This document shows, in pieces, positions 1-11,340 of a stretch of DNA of 64,000 nt. The translations under genes were made by a program, and so were the position numbers. This DNA comes from Nageia nagi (Eukaryota; Pinophyta), in the NCBI GenBank assembly GCA_050084985.1, contig JBITNC010000001.1:103478001-103542000 (forward strand), written 5' to 3'. Below the pieces are notes generated by a model. It was not told the DNA's origin. It was given only the letters and a program-made list of their open reading frames with translations, and ran no database searches. How positions within the stretch are numbered: the first letter of the stretch is position 1; each line of letters opens with the position of its first letter.

Positions 1-2967
1 GTACTTTCATAGAGGTTGACATTTGCCTCTAATTTCTTCAACTCTGAAAAACATAGATCAATGTGATCTCTGAGTTGAATCAGTTGTTTAATCCTTGGGG
101 ATAATTGCTCCTGGAATTTTTCTTTTATTTTGATCAAAAAATCTCTATCAACCTTATTAACATTCGAATTCAATTGCATCTGTGCAATGTTGGCATTTAA
201 ATTGCCAATTATTGTCTCTCTTGCTGCTACTTCAGCTATTTTGGTTGCAATTTCTGCATCCTTCTGTGCTATGACAACATCTTTCTTTGCTAGGCTATCT
301 GCAGTCAGGGCAGCAGCTAAACTTGCTCTGAGAGCAGCTATATTATTGTCTGTAGCTTTTAATTTTAGCCATTGAGAATCTAATTGTTGCTTCATTGCTT
401 CATTTGCCTTTTGAAGCTTATTATATTTGACCTCTAATTTGGTTAGTTTAGAAATATTTAAGTCCATAGCTATTTGTAATAGCTCATTCTTATCACTCCA
501 GGATATGCTCTTGGTATCTATCACTCGGGTGTTCATTGTAGATAAATCACTTTGCCCCTCTTAATGATCTTGGGTAATAGCAACTTCCAAAACTCTACTT
601 TTTGCATCCATAGATGTTCGAAGCCTCACCAGATTATCAAGTGCTGAGATTTTTTGCATTTGCTTCTACATCTAGGCTTCTTGATTCTGCTTCAATTGCT
701 TGTACTGCTCCATGATCCCACTCACCAACACCTGCTGACCAGATATTACGATGAATGGGGAGGCCATGCTTAGCTCTGGTGCAGAAGAGGGTACCACCTA
801 TTGAACTGGTGTAACAAGGCTAGCTTGACTAGAGCCAGGGACACTACTACTGATGGGTGTGGGTATAGAAAGCTCTGGAGTGGATGATGGAGGTGATGAT
901 GGTATGAAAATGACACCGATGGGGGGAGTGATGAGGGGAACCGATGAAAAGGAAGTGGGTTTAGACCATGTGAATGGTGATGGCAAATTAGGAAGAGGTG
1001 GAAGGGTTGGTGATGGTGGGGATGAAGCAACGGTGATGGAAGGTGAATAAGATGAAATGGGGGTGACTACCGAAGGTGGAATAATTGTCAAGGGACCAGA
1101 AGAAATAATAGAGATAGGAGGAGGAATAAAAGAAGAAAGTGTACCTATGGGAGTGGAGCTCCTCTTTCTTTTCTTTGGTGACTAAGGAGATTTTGTGGCC
1201 TTTCTCTTTACTGTATAGAATTTCCCCTACTTTTTTCCCACTTCTTGGGAAGTCTCAGAGTGGTCTCTCTGGCTTCTTCACTAACTTGCTCTCCGGGGAT
1301 AGGGGCTTGAGTTACCTTTGACGATTGTTGCTACTCCTCTCCACCAAAACTTGCTAAAGAATCATCTAATGAGACATCCATAGGATGCTCAATCTGCCAC
1401 ATCTCCTCAAATTTGTCATCCAAATTAGACTCCAAAGGGGCAAGCTTGTTTCCGGACTCAACTCTGTATCGTACAAATGCCATGATTTTCTCTTCACTCC
1501 ACTTTTGTCTCCTCAGGGTAGTCAAGGATGCTTTTGAGATGGAGTCTGTCTTGGGGTCAAAATTGGCCTTCTTCTCATAAAAGCTCATCCATGGAGGTAA
1601 TAAATCTTTTAAAAGTAAGTTCTGAGGCATCACCCGATCTTCACTTGCTGGATTTCTCCACTACTCAAACTCCAGCCTTATATCTACCTTGAAGCCTGGA
1701 GGATTAGGCTGGCTTCTCAACTTCTTACTAAAAATATCCTCCAGGTCATACAATAAAAATTGGTTCATTTTTTTAAGTCTCAGCCCCATAAGCTTTTGTT
1801 TTAGACCCTCGCTTCTACCCCTACTCTACAACACCAAATCATGGACTCTAAGTGGGAGGCTGTAAGTGACCCTCTTCTTCACCGCTATCCCATACTTGGC
1901 ATCTGTGTAGTCCGTCTACCTGGTGAACTCCATGCTAAAAACCCAATCTATGACATGAATAGGTAGCAAAAATGGAGCCCCGAAAAACTGTACAACCTTA
2001 TGAAAGTCCCCTCCTTAGCAAAAAACCAATCTCCTATCTCACCATGTGGCATCCTAAAGTATATTTGGGAGGCTACCGATAATCTTGGGATTACCGAAGC
2101 CATTAAACTCATTGCTGGAAATAAAAAATGCTCTACAAAATTGTAATAATCAGCTCCCATTCTAACCTCTTTAGTCCATTTATCTACAGATTTGAGGGAC
2201 CCATCCTCACTTTGCTTATTCAGGGTCATTTGAGAAAAATAATTAGAATTCTGATGAATGAATAACCAAATTAGGTATGAGACGAAAGCAAAATGGGAAC
2301 CTTCCTCTATTCTTCGTAATTGCTTGGAGATCCCATTTGAAATAGCAACTAACCAGTTATAAATAATAGGGGATCTGGGGTGGGATATCAGATATGCTAT
2401 GGTCAGCTTGCTCAGGGAAATATATCTATTAGATTGCTCTCTTGCAGCAATTGACAACATGGATAGTAACAACTGAGCATGTGTGTTAAAGTTGGCTAGC
2501 AAGACTTTTGACTGAGGGACCTCTTTAAAACTCATTGCACCCTCTACATTCTTATTTAGCCAAGCTAGAAGATTCTTTTTTAAATTAGCACTTGGCCTTG
2601 TATCCCAATTCACTGCCATGGGAGTGGATTGAGGTGGCAGCGGGTTGAAAGCTTTCTCAATTGAAAGGGGGTCCAGGCTGAGAACTATTTTACCAAGAGG
2701 ATTTTTGACAGTCCTCGAGGTAGCATCAAACCCCCTTTTTACTAAATCTACCAACTCAGGGGCTGGAAGCCATCTATGTGGAATGAAATACATTAACCCT
2801 GACCCCATGGGAGCATGTGCAATATGGTTAAAGCTAAAATTTGGGCACTTACCTTCAGCTGTGCCCTTAGGATTTTTATTTTGAGCTATTATTTTGGTGT
2901 CTTGCAGCAACTCCATTGAATCAATAACTCCTTTAGCAACTTTGGTTTGAGAGGGGGCCATGTTCAA
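1..2967 (-). pseudogene. Extra 3' ORF of element A (globular head, Pro/Ser linker, coiled-coil tail), decayed
   Basis: This lies downstream of the integrase in the same sense. The longest open part is 339 codons (2,967-1,948), starting MNMAPSQTK, with a mostly helical head and no recognised catalytic motif. A 100-codon open part follows (1,633-1,331). A Pro/Ser-rich stretch (1,091-798) then shares its frame with a coiled-coil-like tail from an ATG at 536 to the window edge, rich in Ala, Lys, Glu and Leu. Stops inside the shared frame are mostly TAG where Gln would fit. I see no signal peptide or transmembrane segment, so an envelope role is not supported. Extra ORFs between pol and the 3' LTR are known in Athila and Tat elements, but their function is unknown. 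Product unrecognised. The part beyond position 1 is missing. Confidence 0.6.
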
Positions 2968-3371
2968 TATTCTGAAATCCTCTGCTTACTCTGATCACTG
3001 CGATAATATTTTGTGCTTCTTACCTTTTGATCTTTAGCTCTCTTATGGATTTGAAGTTTGGGTAAATTTGAAATGAACTGCCTTTGGCCCTTTTAAAATT
3101 AGCTTCAAGGGTTAATGCACACCTTTTACTTGCATGAAATAACTCCATTAGTACTTTCATTTATAACAGATCTGATCTTTCATGATTTTCTTGGCAATCT
3201 CAAGATTTGATTCTGCTGATTTTCTCAGAAACTCTAATTCTATCGGTGCAAACGTGTTATTCCCATTAATATTTCACTGCTATTAAATGACTAACAACAA
3301 TCACACTTGCTTAAAATAAATGCACACAACATGCTATTTACAATATGTACAAAATCATATCTTTTTTTTGA

Positions 3372-4330
3372 TCAATCTCCTGCACATGCTGGTTTATAAC
3401 GCTTTAAATGCTGCCCATTTACCAAGATCGGTAGCTGCCACCCGTTCAATTTTGCTATTTCAAATGAGTTTTTTCCTGCTCATCTGGCTATCATGTAAGG
3501 TTTGAACCATAAGGACTCAAACTTTTTATGTTTCCCTACCTTAGCTCTGTCCTCATCCCATTTCAATACCAGATCTCCCTCATTAAAAATTTTCGGAGTG
3601 GCTTTTCGGTTATCAAACCATTTCTTAACTATTTCATTTCTATTTTACAAATTTTGATATGATTGATTTTGGAGCTCTTCGAAGTGTAATAATTCATTCA
3701 TGCGGACTTGTAGTGGTTCAAAATCTTCCCCATACTCTTCTAAAATTTTCAAAGTCGAAAAGCTCAAAATGACTTGGTAATACAACCCTTTTACCGTACA
3801 CTAATGTATATGGGTCTGGCCTTAATAGCTAGCTTCACTGTGATCCTATCCCCACAATGCCCAATTGAGCTTTTCATGCCAAGTTCTGAGATTATCTTCC
3901 ATTTCTTTTGAGAATGTGGATCAAATTCTTGTTCGTAGACTCAGCCAACCCATTACCTTGAGGGTAATAATTCAAAGATGTCTTCCAATAGATACCAAAC
4001 CTCATGGCAAAATCAGTAACCTTTGCCCCACAAATGCTAAGCCATTATTGAAATGATCGTTTGGGGATACCTTACTGGTGATTAATTTCTCAATAAATTT
4101 TAGAATGGTCTTCTGATTTGCTTCCTTTATAGCCTCTACTTCTGCCTATATGGTGAAAAATTCTATAGCAGTGAGAATGAATTTGTGCTCAAATGATGAA
4201 TTTGGATTAATAACTCTAATAAAATCCAATCCCCATTGTTGAAAAGGTTCTTCGGCCTGAATTGGTTCTAGCAGGTAATGCTGCACTTCTCCTCCTTCCC
4301 AGAATCTCTGACATTTCTCACAGCTCTAGG
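3372..4330 (-). pseudogene. Integrase of element A (C-terminal part of pol)
   Basis: Minus-strand translation shows the end of the zinc-binding region (CEKCQRFW near 4,325), then QWGLDF with the first catalytic Asp, an FNNGLAFVG segment where SDNG is usual, so the second catalytic Asp appears changed to Asn, and GNGLAEST with the catalytic Glu. The C-terminal module GDLVLKWDE and an LKRYK end, stopping near 3,372, match the tail of plant Ty3/gypsy Pol. The enzyme would insert element cDNA into chromosomes. A TAG after the first Asp region and at least one frame change break the gene. It follows RNase H directly; no extra RNase H lies between them, unlike element C. Confidence 0.8.
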
Positions 4331-4799
4331 ATTTTGCAAAGGCTTCTTTAAACATGGTAGGGCCAATAATATCTAGCTTGGATGATCTTATCACCATTGT
4401 GTATCCTGAATAATGACCTCTAGATATTCTAGAATGAAATTCTTTGATCAACTTTGCTATCTTTGTCATGGGTACATATCTTAACAAACACCATCATGAT
4501 TCCTTCTATACAGTATTTGATCTATCTCTATGTAATTTTGAGCGTGTATTCTAATCAGCTCGTCTGGATGCATTCATGTGAGCAGGAGCTTCTCAGGACT
4601 CAAAATATTTGCTTAATTGATCATCCAATCATCTATTGTGTTCTCATATCCTAGTTTTGGGGTTTTTTATTCGATAAAAATTTTCATCCCTTCATCCGAT
4701 GGCATGGATTTTCGTAAGCTACTCACAAAGCGCTCTTCCTTTTATGAGCTTGGTAGGCCAAATCTCTACATCATACTTGAGGATTTTGAAAATCCAACG

Positions 4800-5990
4800 G
4801 GTCTTCCTTCCCTAATTTCTCCCTGCATAATGTAAGATCTAACATCTGGATGAATGGTTAGGATCAAAACCTTACTCTGAGCTACATAATGCTTCAATTT
4901 ACCAAGAGCTTAAGAATTGCCAACACTTGTTTCTCAATAAATGTGTATTTTTTCTCACAACTACTCAAGGTTTGACTGAAAAAATGCAATAGGATATTCC
5001 TCATTTCTTTCATACCTCTGTGTTAAGATAGCTGCTACACTGGTATCAGAACCCATAACATACAAATAAAATCTTTCTAAAGTCTGGGTTTCTTAGTACA
5101 AGAGCTTTAGTAATTATGCCTTAATTTTTTGAAAAGTTCTTTACCTTCTTCAGTCCACACAAAAGGAGTATCTTTTTTTAATATCCGGGTGATGGGTTTA
5201 ATAATACTTGAGAAATCCTGAATGAATCTCCTGACAAAATTAATCTGACCAAGAAAAGACTATAGGGACTTCTTATTGGATGGAAGAACTAAGTCATTTA
5301 TCGCTTTAATCCTATCTGGATCAATAGCCCAACCTTCTTTTGAAATAACATGACCTAGTAATTTTCCCTCACTACTACAAAAATTGACTTTTTAGGGTTT
5401 TAAAGATATGCATACCTTTTACATTTGATGAAGGCTGCTCTAGGTGTTGAACATGTAAATGTTTGTCATGTGAGAAAATAGTAATATCATCAAATACACT
5501 AATACACTCTTATTTACTAATTCTCGAAGGCATGATCCATAGCTCTTTGGAAAGTAGCTCCTACATTGGACAGTCTAAAGGCATTCTCTGAAAAGCAAAT
5601 GTGCCCCATTTAGTTGTAAAAGCTATTTTGAATTGATCTTCATTTTAGACCCAAACCTGATTGTACCTGAAGAAACCATCTATCAGAGAGAACTTTTTGG
5701 CACCAGCTACAGTATTTAGTATCCGTTCCATTGGGTAAGGGATAGTAATCTTTCAAAGATACTCTGTTTAAGCCCCAGAAATCCACACATAACCTTATCT
5801 CGCCATTTTTCTTCTGGATAGGCACAAGATTAGCTACCCAAGTGGAATGCTTGATGGGATAAATTATCTCAGCCTTGTACAATTTTAGAACCTCCTACTT
5901 CATGGCAACTTCAATCTTAGGGTTTACTGTCTTTTTTTTGTCTAACTGGTTTAGCATCATCTATCAACTCAATTGTATGCTGTATCACTA
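4800..5990 (-). pseudogene. Reverse transcriptase and RNase H of element A
   Basis: The minus strand encodes the RT fingers and palm: VANLVPIQKKNGEIRLCVDF and YYPLP around 5,850-5,740, FQRAMDHAF near 5,545-5,520, and the catalytic YLDD at about 5,490. The connected RNase H follows (VMGSDTSVAAIL, YPIAFFSQTL, EKKYTFIEKQ) around 5,080-4,850. This is the order of Ty3/gypsy Pol. The protein would copy the element's RNA into DNA. The longest open piece is 80 codons (5,882-5,640); other parts sit in other frames, so the gene is dead. The segment just upstream (6,300-5,990) reads as the usual linker between protease and RT. Confidence 0.85.
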
Positions 5991-6580
5991 ATCTATCAAA
6001 AACCTTTAAATCATCATAAGACCAAGCAAAAACATCAACATATGTTTTGCATAATTGTACAATTTTTGAATCTATTTCAGAGTATTAGATATACCAATTT
6101 TTAATGACTTACCCAAAAAATCTTCATGTTTTTTATAGTTATCTGGGTTTATATTCATACCTCTTCTTTTTACTTGGTCACTCCTGTCAAACAATCCTTC
6201 GAATGGAATCAAATCCTTAGGGATTTTATTATTGTTCAACTGAATTATGTCTTGCTCCGAAAAACTTCAGAGTCCTCTTCACCTACGCATGACATATAGC
6301 TTGTTGTAATAAAAATTGGTTAATTTGAGCCTCATCCTGAAAACCTACCAAAAGGAATCATTATCCGGAACTGATGGCCTGAAAATGAGTTGAACACCCT
6401 TCCTCTGAAACTAGTCATTGGTAGGATCAAAACTGGCTCCCATTTATGCTAAGGTTCAGCTTCTTGGTTGAATTTCCTTGGACAGACTGAATATGTAATG
6501 CTTCAAATGCTCAAATAGATCCCAAACCTATTCCTGTAAGATTTCAAATAATGATGCTTGACTGAACATTTACCTGTCAC

Positions 6581-7480
6581 CTATTTCACGATCAACTCTG
6601 AATCCCCTTTGATCTTTAAACACTGAATTTTCATTTTGATAGCTTGTTCTAGTCCAAGGCAAAGAGCTTCATATTCTGCTACATTATTGGAACATAACCA
6701 GGTGAGTCTGAAAGAAAATTTATGTACCTTACTAGTTGGGTTGGTCAGGATGATTCCAGCTCCGGATCCATTTTTGGATTTTGCCCCATCAAAAGACATC
6801 TCCCAAATTTCATTTCTCTGGAAATCTTCCCTTGTGAGTTCTGGGATGAAAGATTTCGGTTCTATTAAACAATAATTTCCAAGCTCTAGGTCGTAGATAG
6901 TGTTGAGCATACTCATACTACAAGGGTCTTCAGTTTGCAGTTCTTCTAGCAATTCATCTGATTCTTCCAATTCTCCAAAGATTGCACAAACCTCCTCCTT
7001 TTTCTCTACGTGAAACTCAAAAATTTCCTCATTATTCAATCTTACCCTCTTATTTCCATAAGGGATCAAATAATGGGTGTAGTCCATTGCTAGATAACCC
7101 CCTATTTTAGCTGTAAATTCTCTAGACAGACATAGCCCGAACAAAGGGGGTAGCTCAACAACTACAACTTCTTGAGTAATAATTATAGAGGGAAACTTAT
7201 GTATTTTTAGGACTATATCTTTGATCACTCCTACTATTTTGATAGGTGTGGAATCCAGTTGTAGTACTCTGGTGGATGTTCTTGTCATAGGCAACCCCAT
7301 CACATCGCACACTGCTTTAGGCATCACAGTAGTAGCTGCCCCAGAATCAACCAAACAATTATGAAGTACATATCCCTCGATTTCCAGAGTCATATAAAAA
7401 GCTGGAGGTTTTTTCTTTCCCATCCCTAGATATTTCAATGTCTCAAAAAGATTAAGCACTCTTTCCATTCCTTCATTCAA
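6581..7480 (-). CDS. Aspartic protease plus extra (archaeal-type) RNase H of element A
   Basis: The longest intact transposon frame in the left region is 299 codons. Residues about 30-140 form a retroviral-type aspartic protease: NCLVDSGAATTVM carries the catalytic Asp-Ser-Gly, and PPLFGLCLSREF lies downstream. Residues about 225-299 match the start of a second, archaeal-type RNase H: MSFDGAKSKNGSGAG (first Asp), NNVAEYEAL (Glu) and KGDSELIVK (Asp). The frame then stops, so this domain lacks its C-terminal end. The protease would process Gag-Pol; the extra RNase H is a mark of plant Tat elements. Its position before the RT differs from element C, where it lies after the RT-linked RNase H. The start is taken at the first ATG; Pol would normally be read as part of a larger Gag-Pol frame. 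Confidence 0.85.
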   Translation of the reverse strand: MNEGMERVLNLFETLKYLGMGKKKPPAFYMTLEIEGYVLHNCLVDSGAATTVMPKAVCDVMGLPMTRTSTRVLQLDSTPIKIVGVIKDIVLKIHKFPSIIITQEVVVVELPPLFGLCLSREFTAKIGGYLAMDYTHYLIPYGNKRVRLNNEEIFEFHVEKKEEVCAIFGELEESDELLEELQTEDPCSMSMLNTIYDLELGNYCLIEPKSFIPELTREDFQRNEIWEMSFDGAKSKNGSGAGIILTNPTSKVHKFSFRLTWLCSNNVAEYEALCLGLEQAIKMKIQCLKIKGDSELIVK

Positions 7481-7641
7481 TGCTATAAGATATGTTTTCA
7501 GTAAATCAATTTGCCCAGAATTTTTAAAGCTTCAAACAAGGACACTCTCACGGGAGTTCTCTTTAGCTCCACCATAATGTTGAACTCTGGGATAGCCAGA
7601 GGTTCACCAATTTTATTTCTAAATCTGTCGGTAAATCTTTC

Positions 7642-9215
7642 CTAAAGCTGTAGAGTATCATCTTTTCTCTGATGCTTGGTGAGTGAAGGGAACCTTAACT
7701 TCCAGAGATTTTGATCATTGGCTTTAGGCATCGGTTTGGTTTTTGGAAATGGGAATTTTTGGGAAACTGTTTCCTTTTCTGGGGTCTTTTCCTTAGAACC
7801 AGAAATTGCATCTTGCTTTTTAGGAATTACTGAATTGAAACTCTTTTGGGATTCAACTTTTCTTTCCAGAATATCGGAGACTAGGGGTTTTTTCCCTGAT
7901 CTTATTTCCATAGCAAAAACTCCTATATCCACTGGTGCAAAATTCATCAGGTTCACATCTTGGTTCATGTTGTCAGCTACACCAAGTAGAGGAATACCCC
8001 CACTTCTTGATAAATACTCTTGGTATTGATAAATAGGATATGTTGTTTGTTCATGAGCATCATTGCAGGCCAAACACAAGCCAGTGGCTGACCTGAAAGA
8101 GGAAGCTCGGTCTACATCCTCATTTAACACATGTTGACCCTTTTCTACAGTAGGATAAGGATATCTTCTTACATTGCTTTGCCTACTTAGAATGGTAATC
8201 TAATTTGCCATATTCCTACACAAATTTCGAAGTTCCTGAATCTCTATCGATGAAGCTACCCCTTGATTCATATTAGGCTGATGAGGGGCTGGTAAGGCCA
8301 AGGGAGCTCTAGGGACTAGCAAGGTTGATGGCCACTATTGAATAGGGGTGGGAATACTGGCTAGAGGTGGAGCCAAACTAACTACTTGAGGTCTCAAAAT
8401 TTACTATTGGGACGGTTATTGGAAAATAAGGCATTGGCATGCGACTTGGCAATTTTCCTACTGAAATAAGATAAGCTTCAGCATATACTGCTTGTCTATA
8501 GACCTCTAGGAAAGTATTTACTCTGGAATTTTGGATTTGCAGAGAGAGATCCGGAGGAAAGGCTCTCAGGTAATACATTAGGGCTTGAAATTACTAAGGC
8601 CTAACTGGCATTGGGACTCTCATCCAAGTTTTTTGGAATCTAATGTTGAAATCAGGGATATTTTCTTGCTCATATCTTTTGATTGAAGTGAACTGTGTTA
8701 ACAGAGAAAAAGGATCTCCTAATTCATTAAATTCCAAGATAAAGGGCTCTGCCAGTTGAGCCCAAGTGGTTATAGATCCATTAGGAAGGCCCTGTACCAA
8801 TCTAGGACCTTTCCTTTGAAAGATTGAGCCAGTAATCTCACCATGACATTTTCATGTTGAATATTATGAATCTTAGCTAGGCCAGCTACATCAACACAAT
8901 GCTCATAAGCCATTTTCTCTAAAGTTGCATCAAACTCTGGAAGGGTTTTGAAAACATTTGCTGGATGTCGTGCAACACGGCCAAGGCTATTGGTACCCCA
9001 TTGTCCCATGTCAGATAAATATTCTGAGTTGGATTAGCCATTTTAGGAGAGGTATTTCTAGTGTGAAGATTGGATGGTTCTGGCTTGGTAAAGGATTTTA
9101 GGGTGCTGATACTATTCAGAGACTTGGACTTGATCAGGGTCTTTTTCTTAGGAGCATCAAACATTCTAAAATACGGTGCTTCTTTTGCTACTCTAGTTTT
9201 AGATCTAGTCCACAT
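7642..9215 (-). pseudogene. gag of element A, frameshifted
   Basis: Several overlapping minus-strand frames together make a plant retrotransposon Gag. Around 9,009-8,770 the core reads VMVRLLAQSFKGKVLDWY, followed at 8,790-8,594 by WAQLAEPFILEFNE and FTSIKRYEQENIPDF; both are typical of the Retrotrans_gag family. A basic segment (8,578-8,378) and a further part (8,130-7,642) containing CLACNDAHEQ, perhaps a damaged zinc knuckle, follow. Gag would form the virus-like particle and bind the RNA. At least three frame changes (starts at 9,215, 9,009, 8,800 and 8,130 lie in different frames) inactivate it. The start at 9,215 lies close downstream of the primer-binding site. Confidence 0.8.
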
Positions 9216-9302
9216 AAACTCTAGGTTGCAAAAGAAAATAAAAGGTTCTAAAGCACATATGATATTTACAAATAATCTGCTTTAATACATACCATAGATA
9301 GT

Positions 9303-9320
9303 GCTTCAACAGAGTCGCCA
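9303..9320 (-). other. Candidate primer-binding site of element A
   Basis: The minus strand reads TGGCGACTCTGTTGAAGC just upstream of gag. A TGGCGACTC start resembles the tRNA-Arg-type sites of Tat and Athila elements as I recall them. A second candidate, TGGCACACCCGATGGGAC, lies at 9,332-9,351. Which one is used, and so the exact LTR edge, cannot be settled without the other LTR. Confidence 0.45.
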
Positions 9321-9362
9321 ATAAGTTTCTTCGTGTCCCATCGGGTGTGCCAAAAAGAAATA

Positions 9363-10545
9363 CTGTTGATTAGGATTGTGTAATATATGCACCGTGAACA
9401 ATCTCAACCAAAGTAAATCAAGAACAGACTATGGTGATAGTCTGATCTTCGAAGAAGGCTGGTTCCTTATCTATTGGGTGTAAGAGAAGTAACAGGAAAG
9501 AAAATAAAAGGAGTAGAGTGTGAGGAATTTAAGCAAAGGGCTTAGGGTAACAAGAGAGAAAGTAAAGGTGAATCACTAGTTCAGTGCGGGCTTTCACAGG
9601 GTGTGAAACCTTGGCCTGAATCTAGTGTAACAGCTACAGTACAAGCTCTCACTCTCTAATAGTTTCCTAGCTTTACTCTACCATATATGCAGACATAGTT
9701 ATGCTAACAGCTCATAATTATCATCCAGGAAACATGCCAAGCTGCCACCATGTAACCTAATTAAGAATAATGATTACAAGTGCTAGCAAAGAAAGGTCAA
9801 GATGATATCATATCACTGATAAAAACTACCGATCTTAGAGAACAAATGTAAAGAGCAAAACTAGGGCTTCTGACCCTTCTTTCACTTTATTTTCATATAC
9901 TTATACTAAAAAAATAACAGTTACAAGAAAATGGAAACAGAATGGTTACAAAAAATGGCCTCAAGATTTTGGCCACTTCTAACTATCATCATCTATATAT
10001 GCCACTTGTCCGAATGTTACAAAATTGAGAAGGTCATGGAAGGTAACATCTTCCAAAACTACAATTATCTTTTCTTCCATGACATCATCATTTTATTTCA
10101 GCATGCTTTATTCACTGACTCCAGCTTTTCAATTACCCCTTGCTGACCTCACCATCTCCGAAACCCGGTCTTTACCAAAAATGTGACTATCTTTTCCTCT
10201 GTGACATCATCATTTTATTCCGGAACACTTTTACTTCTAGAACACTTAATTTATGGACTTTGACTCTTCAATTATCTCTTGGTAACCTCATCTCCTCTGG
10301 AACCCAATCTTTTCCAAAACTGAGCTTTATCCTTTCTTCCGTGATGTCATCATTTCGCTCCGGTGCGCTTTATTCACTAACTCCAGCTTTTCAATTATCT
10401 CTTGCTGACCTCACCTCCTCCGGAACCCGATCTTTTCCAAAAATGCAACTATCTTTTCCTCCATGATGTCATCATTTTATTCCAGAACACTTTATTTGCT
10501 TCAGAAAAACTCTCGGGGATCTTAAAATGAACTCATGATTGAAAG
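9363..10545 (-). mobile_element. 5' LTR region of element A (edges approximate)
   Basis: This 1.2-kb non-coding block separates A's gag and primer-binding site from the coding DNA of element B. A minus-strand AACA end near 9,363 and a TGAG start near 10,545 are possible LTR termini. The outer half holds tandem repeats with bZIP-like sites. A TATA-like stretch on the minus strand lies around 9,893-9,908. Short open frames here (for example 10,140-10,466) look accidental. The edges are inferred because the second LTR is outside the window. Confidence 0.5.
10080..10490 (-). repeat. Tandem repeat of about 122-140 bp in LTR of A, with TGACATCA/TGATGTCA boxes
   Basis: Four related boxes start at 10,080, 10,202, 10,342 and 10,464 (spacing 122, 140 and 122). 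The first two read TGACATCATCA, the last two TGATGTCATCA. Surrounding text such as TCAATTATCTCTTG, ACCTCACCTCC and GGAACCCGATC also recurs. Both box forms are one CpG deamination away from TGACGTCA, the core site of plant bZIP factors, so this may be a decayed enhancer array. The function is inferred. Confidence 0.7.
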
Positions 10546-10689
10546 TAAAGTACACCAGGGCTTTATTAAAGAATTTATTATGTATAGATATACAGTACCA
10601 AAACTCAATAAGTTGGTAAAAGAACTTTTACTTAAAAACTAGGAAAAGGAAAAAAATTCTACCCAAAAACTATTTAGGTAGATGGTAAA

Positions 10690-11340
10690 TTGGTAGATGT
10701 ACTCTCAAGTAAGCTAATAAACCCCAAGTATGGTGTTCTAAGAAGCCCTTTTATTATTGTTGTAATTGGGGATATAAAAATATCAAATGTATTAGTTGAT
10801 CTAGGAGCAACCATTAACATGATGATAGTAGAAATGTCCAAAAAGCTTGCATTATTGGGAATGCATCCTACACCTACTATGTTACAAATGGAAGATTAGT
10901 CAATTGTTAAGCTTCAAGGTATCTTTGAAGATATCCAAATCACTGTGGAATCATGGGATTATCTAGTTGATTTCTTGATCTTGAAGACTAGAGCTCATAA
11001 TGGATATCCAATAGTTTTGGGAAGACCATGGTTATCTATAATAACTACTTTCATCAATTGTATATCAGGTGATATGATAATCATAGATGGTCAAAACTCT
11101 AAGATCATCTCTTTTTATCCTCCTGCACAACCCACTCTTGAGTATCAAGGTTAGTTATAGGTAGATGGGCTAGAATATGATGAACCTAAGAACTTTGGAT
11201 TTCTATCTACCATTACTATCAAGGAGCATATTGAAGAATTGGAAGGAACATCTTCATCTCTAGGAAATGGAGAAGTAAAGGAAACATCCCAAGTTGGGAA
11301 GTCCTCAAGATCACATTTGCAAGAAATGGCCTTTAATGTG
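10690..11340 (+). pseudogene. Protease of element B
   Basis: Two open pieces (10,690-10,899 and 10,945-11,154) lie in the same frame, separated by in-frame TAG at about 10,897. The first contains SNVLVDLGATINMM, the active-site region of the retropepsin, with Asp-Leu-Gly as in Athila-type proteases. The second has YPIVLGRPWLS, the conserved C-terminal flap-like motif, and ISGDMIIIDG. The residues after 11,154 are acidic and continue to about 11,340 before the RT linker. It would cleave Gag-Pol. It is broken by at least two stops. Confidence 0.75.

Larger units (their letters stand above)
1..10545 (-). mobile_element. Element A: Tat-like Ty3/gypsy LTR retrotransposon (3' end outside window)
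   Basis: Read on the minus strand from high to low coordinates, the order is LTR-like DNA, gag, protease, extra RNase H, RT, RNase H, integrase and a long extra ORF that leaves the window at position 1. RT with YLDD, an integrase after the RT and no envelope gene identify a Ty3/gypsy element; the extra archaeal-type RNase H points to the plant Tat lineage. The genes are broken by stops and frameshifts, but long segments stay open, so A is younger than neighbour B, into which it seems to have inserted. The right boundary near 10,545 is inferred from the end of the repeat-rich LTR and the start of B coding sequence. No target duplication can be tested because the other LTR is outside. Confidence 0.85.

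Noticed and set aside
770-1091. Minus and plus frames in the region 770-1,091 as separate genes
   Set aside because: The 1,091-798 minus frame is the Pro/Ser linker of the 3' ORF of element A; the other frames are its shadows.
1948-2967. Envelope gene of an endogenous retrovirus-like element
   Set aside because: No signal peptide, transmembrane segment or cleavage motif is visible in the extra ORF; the position alone is not enough.
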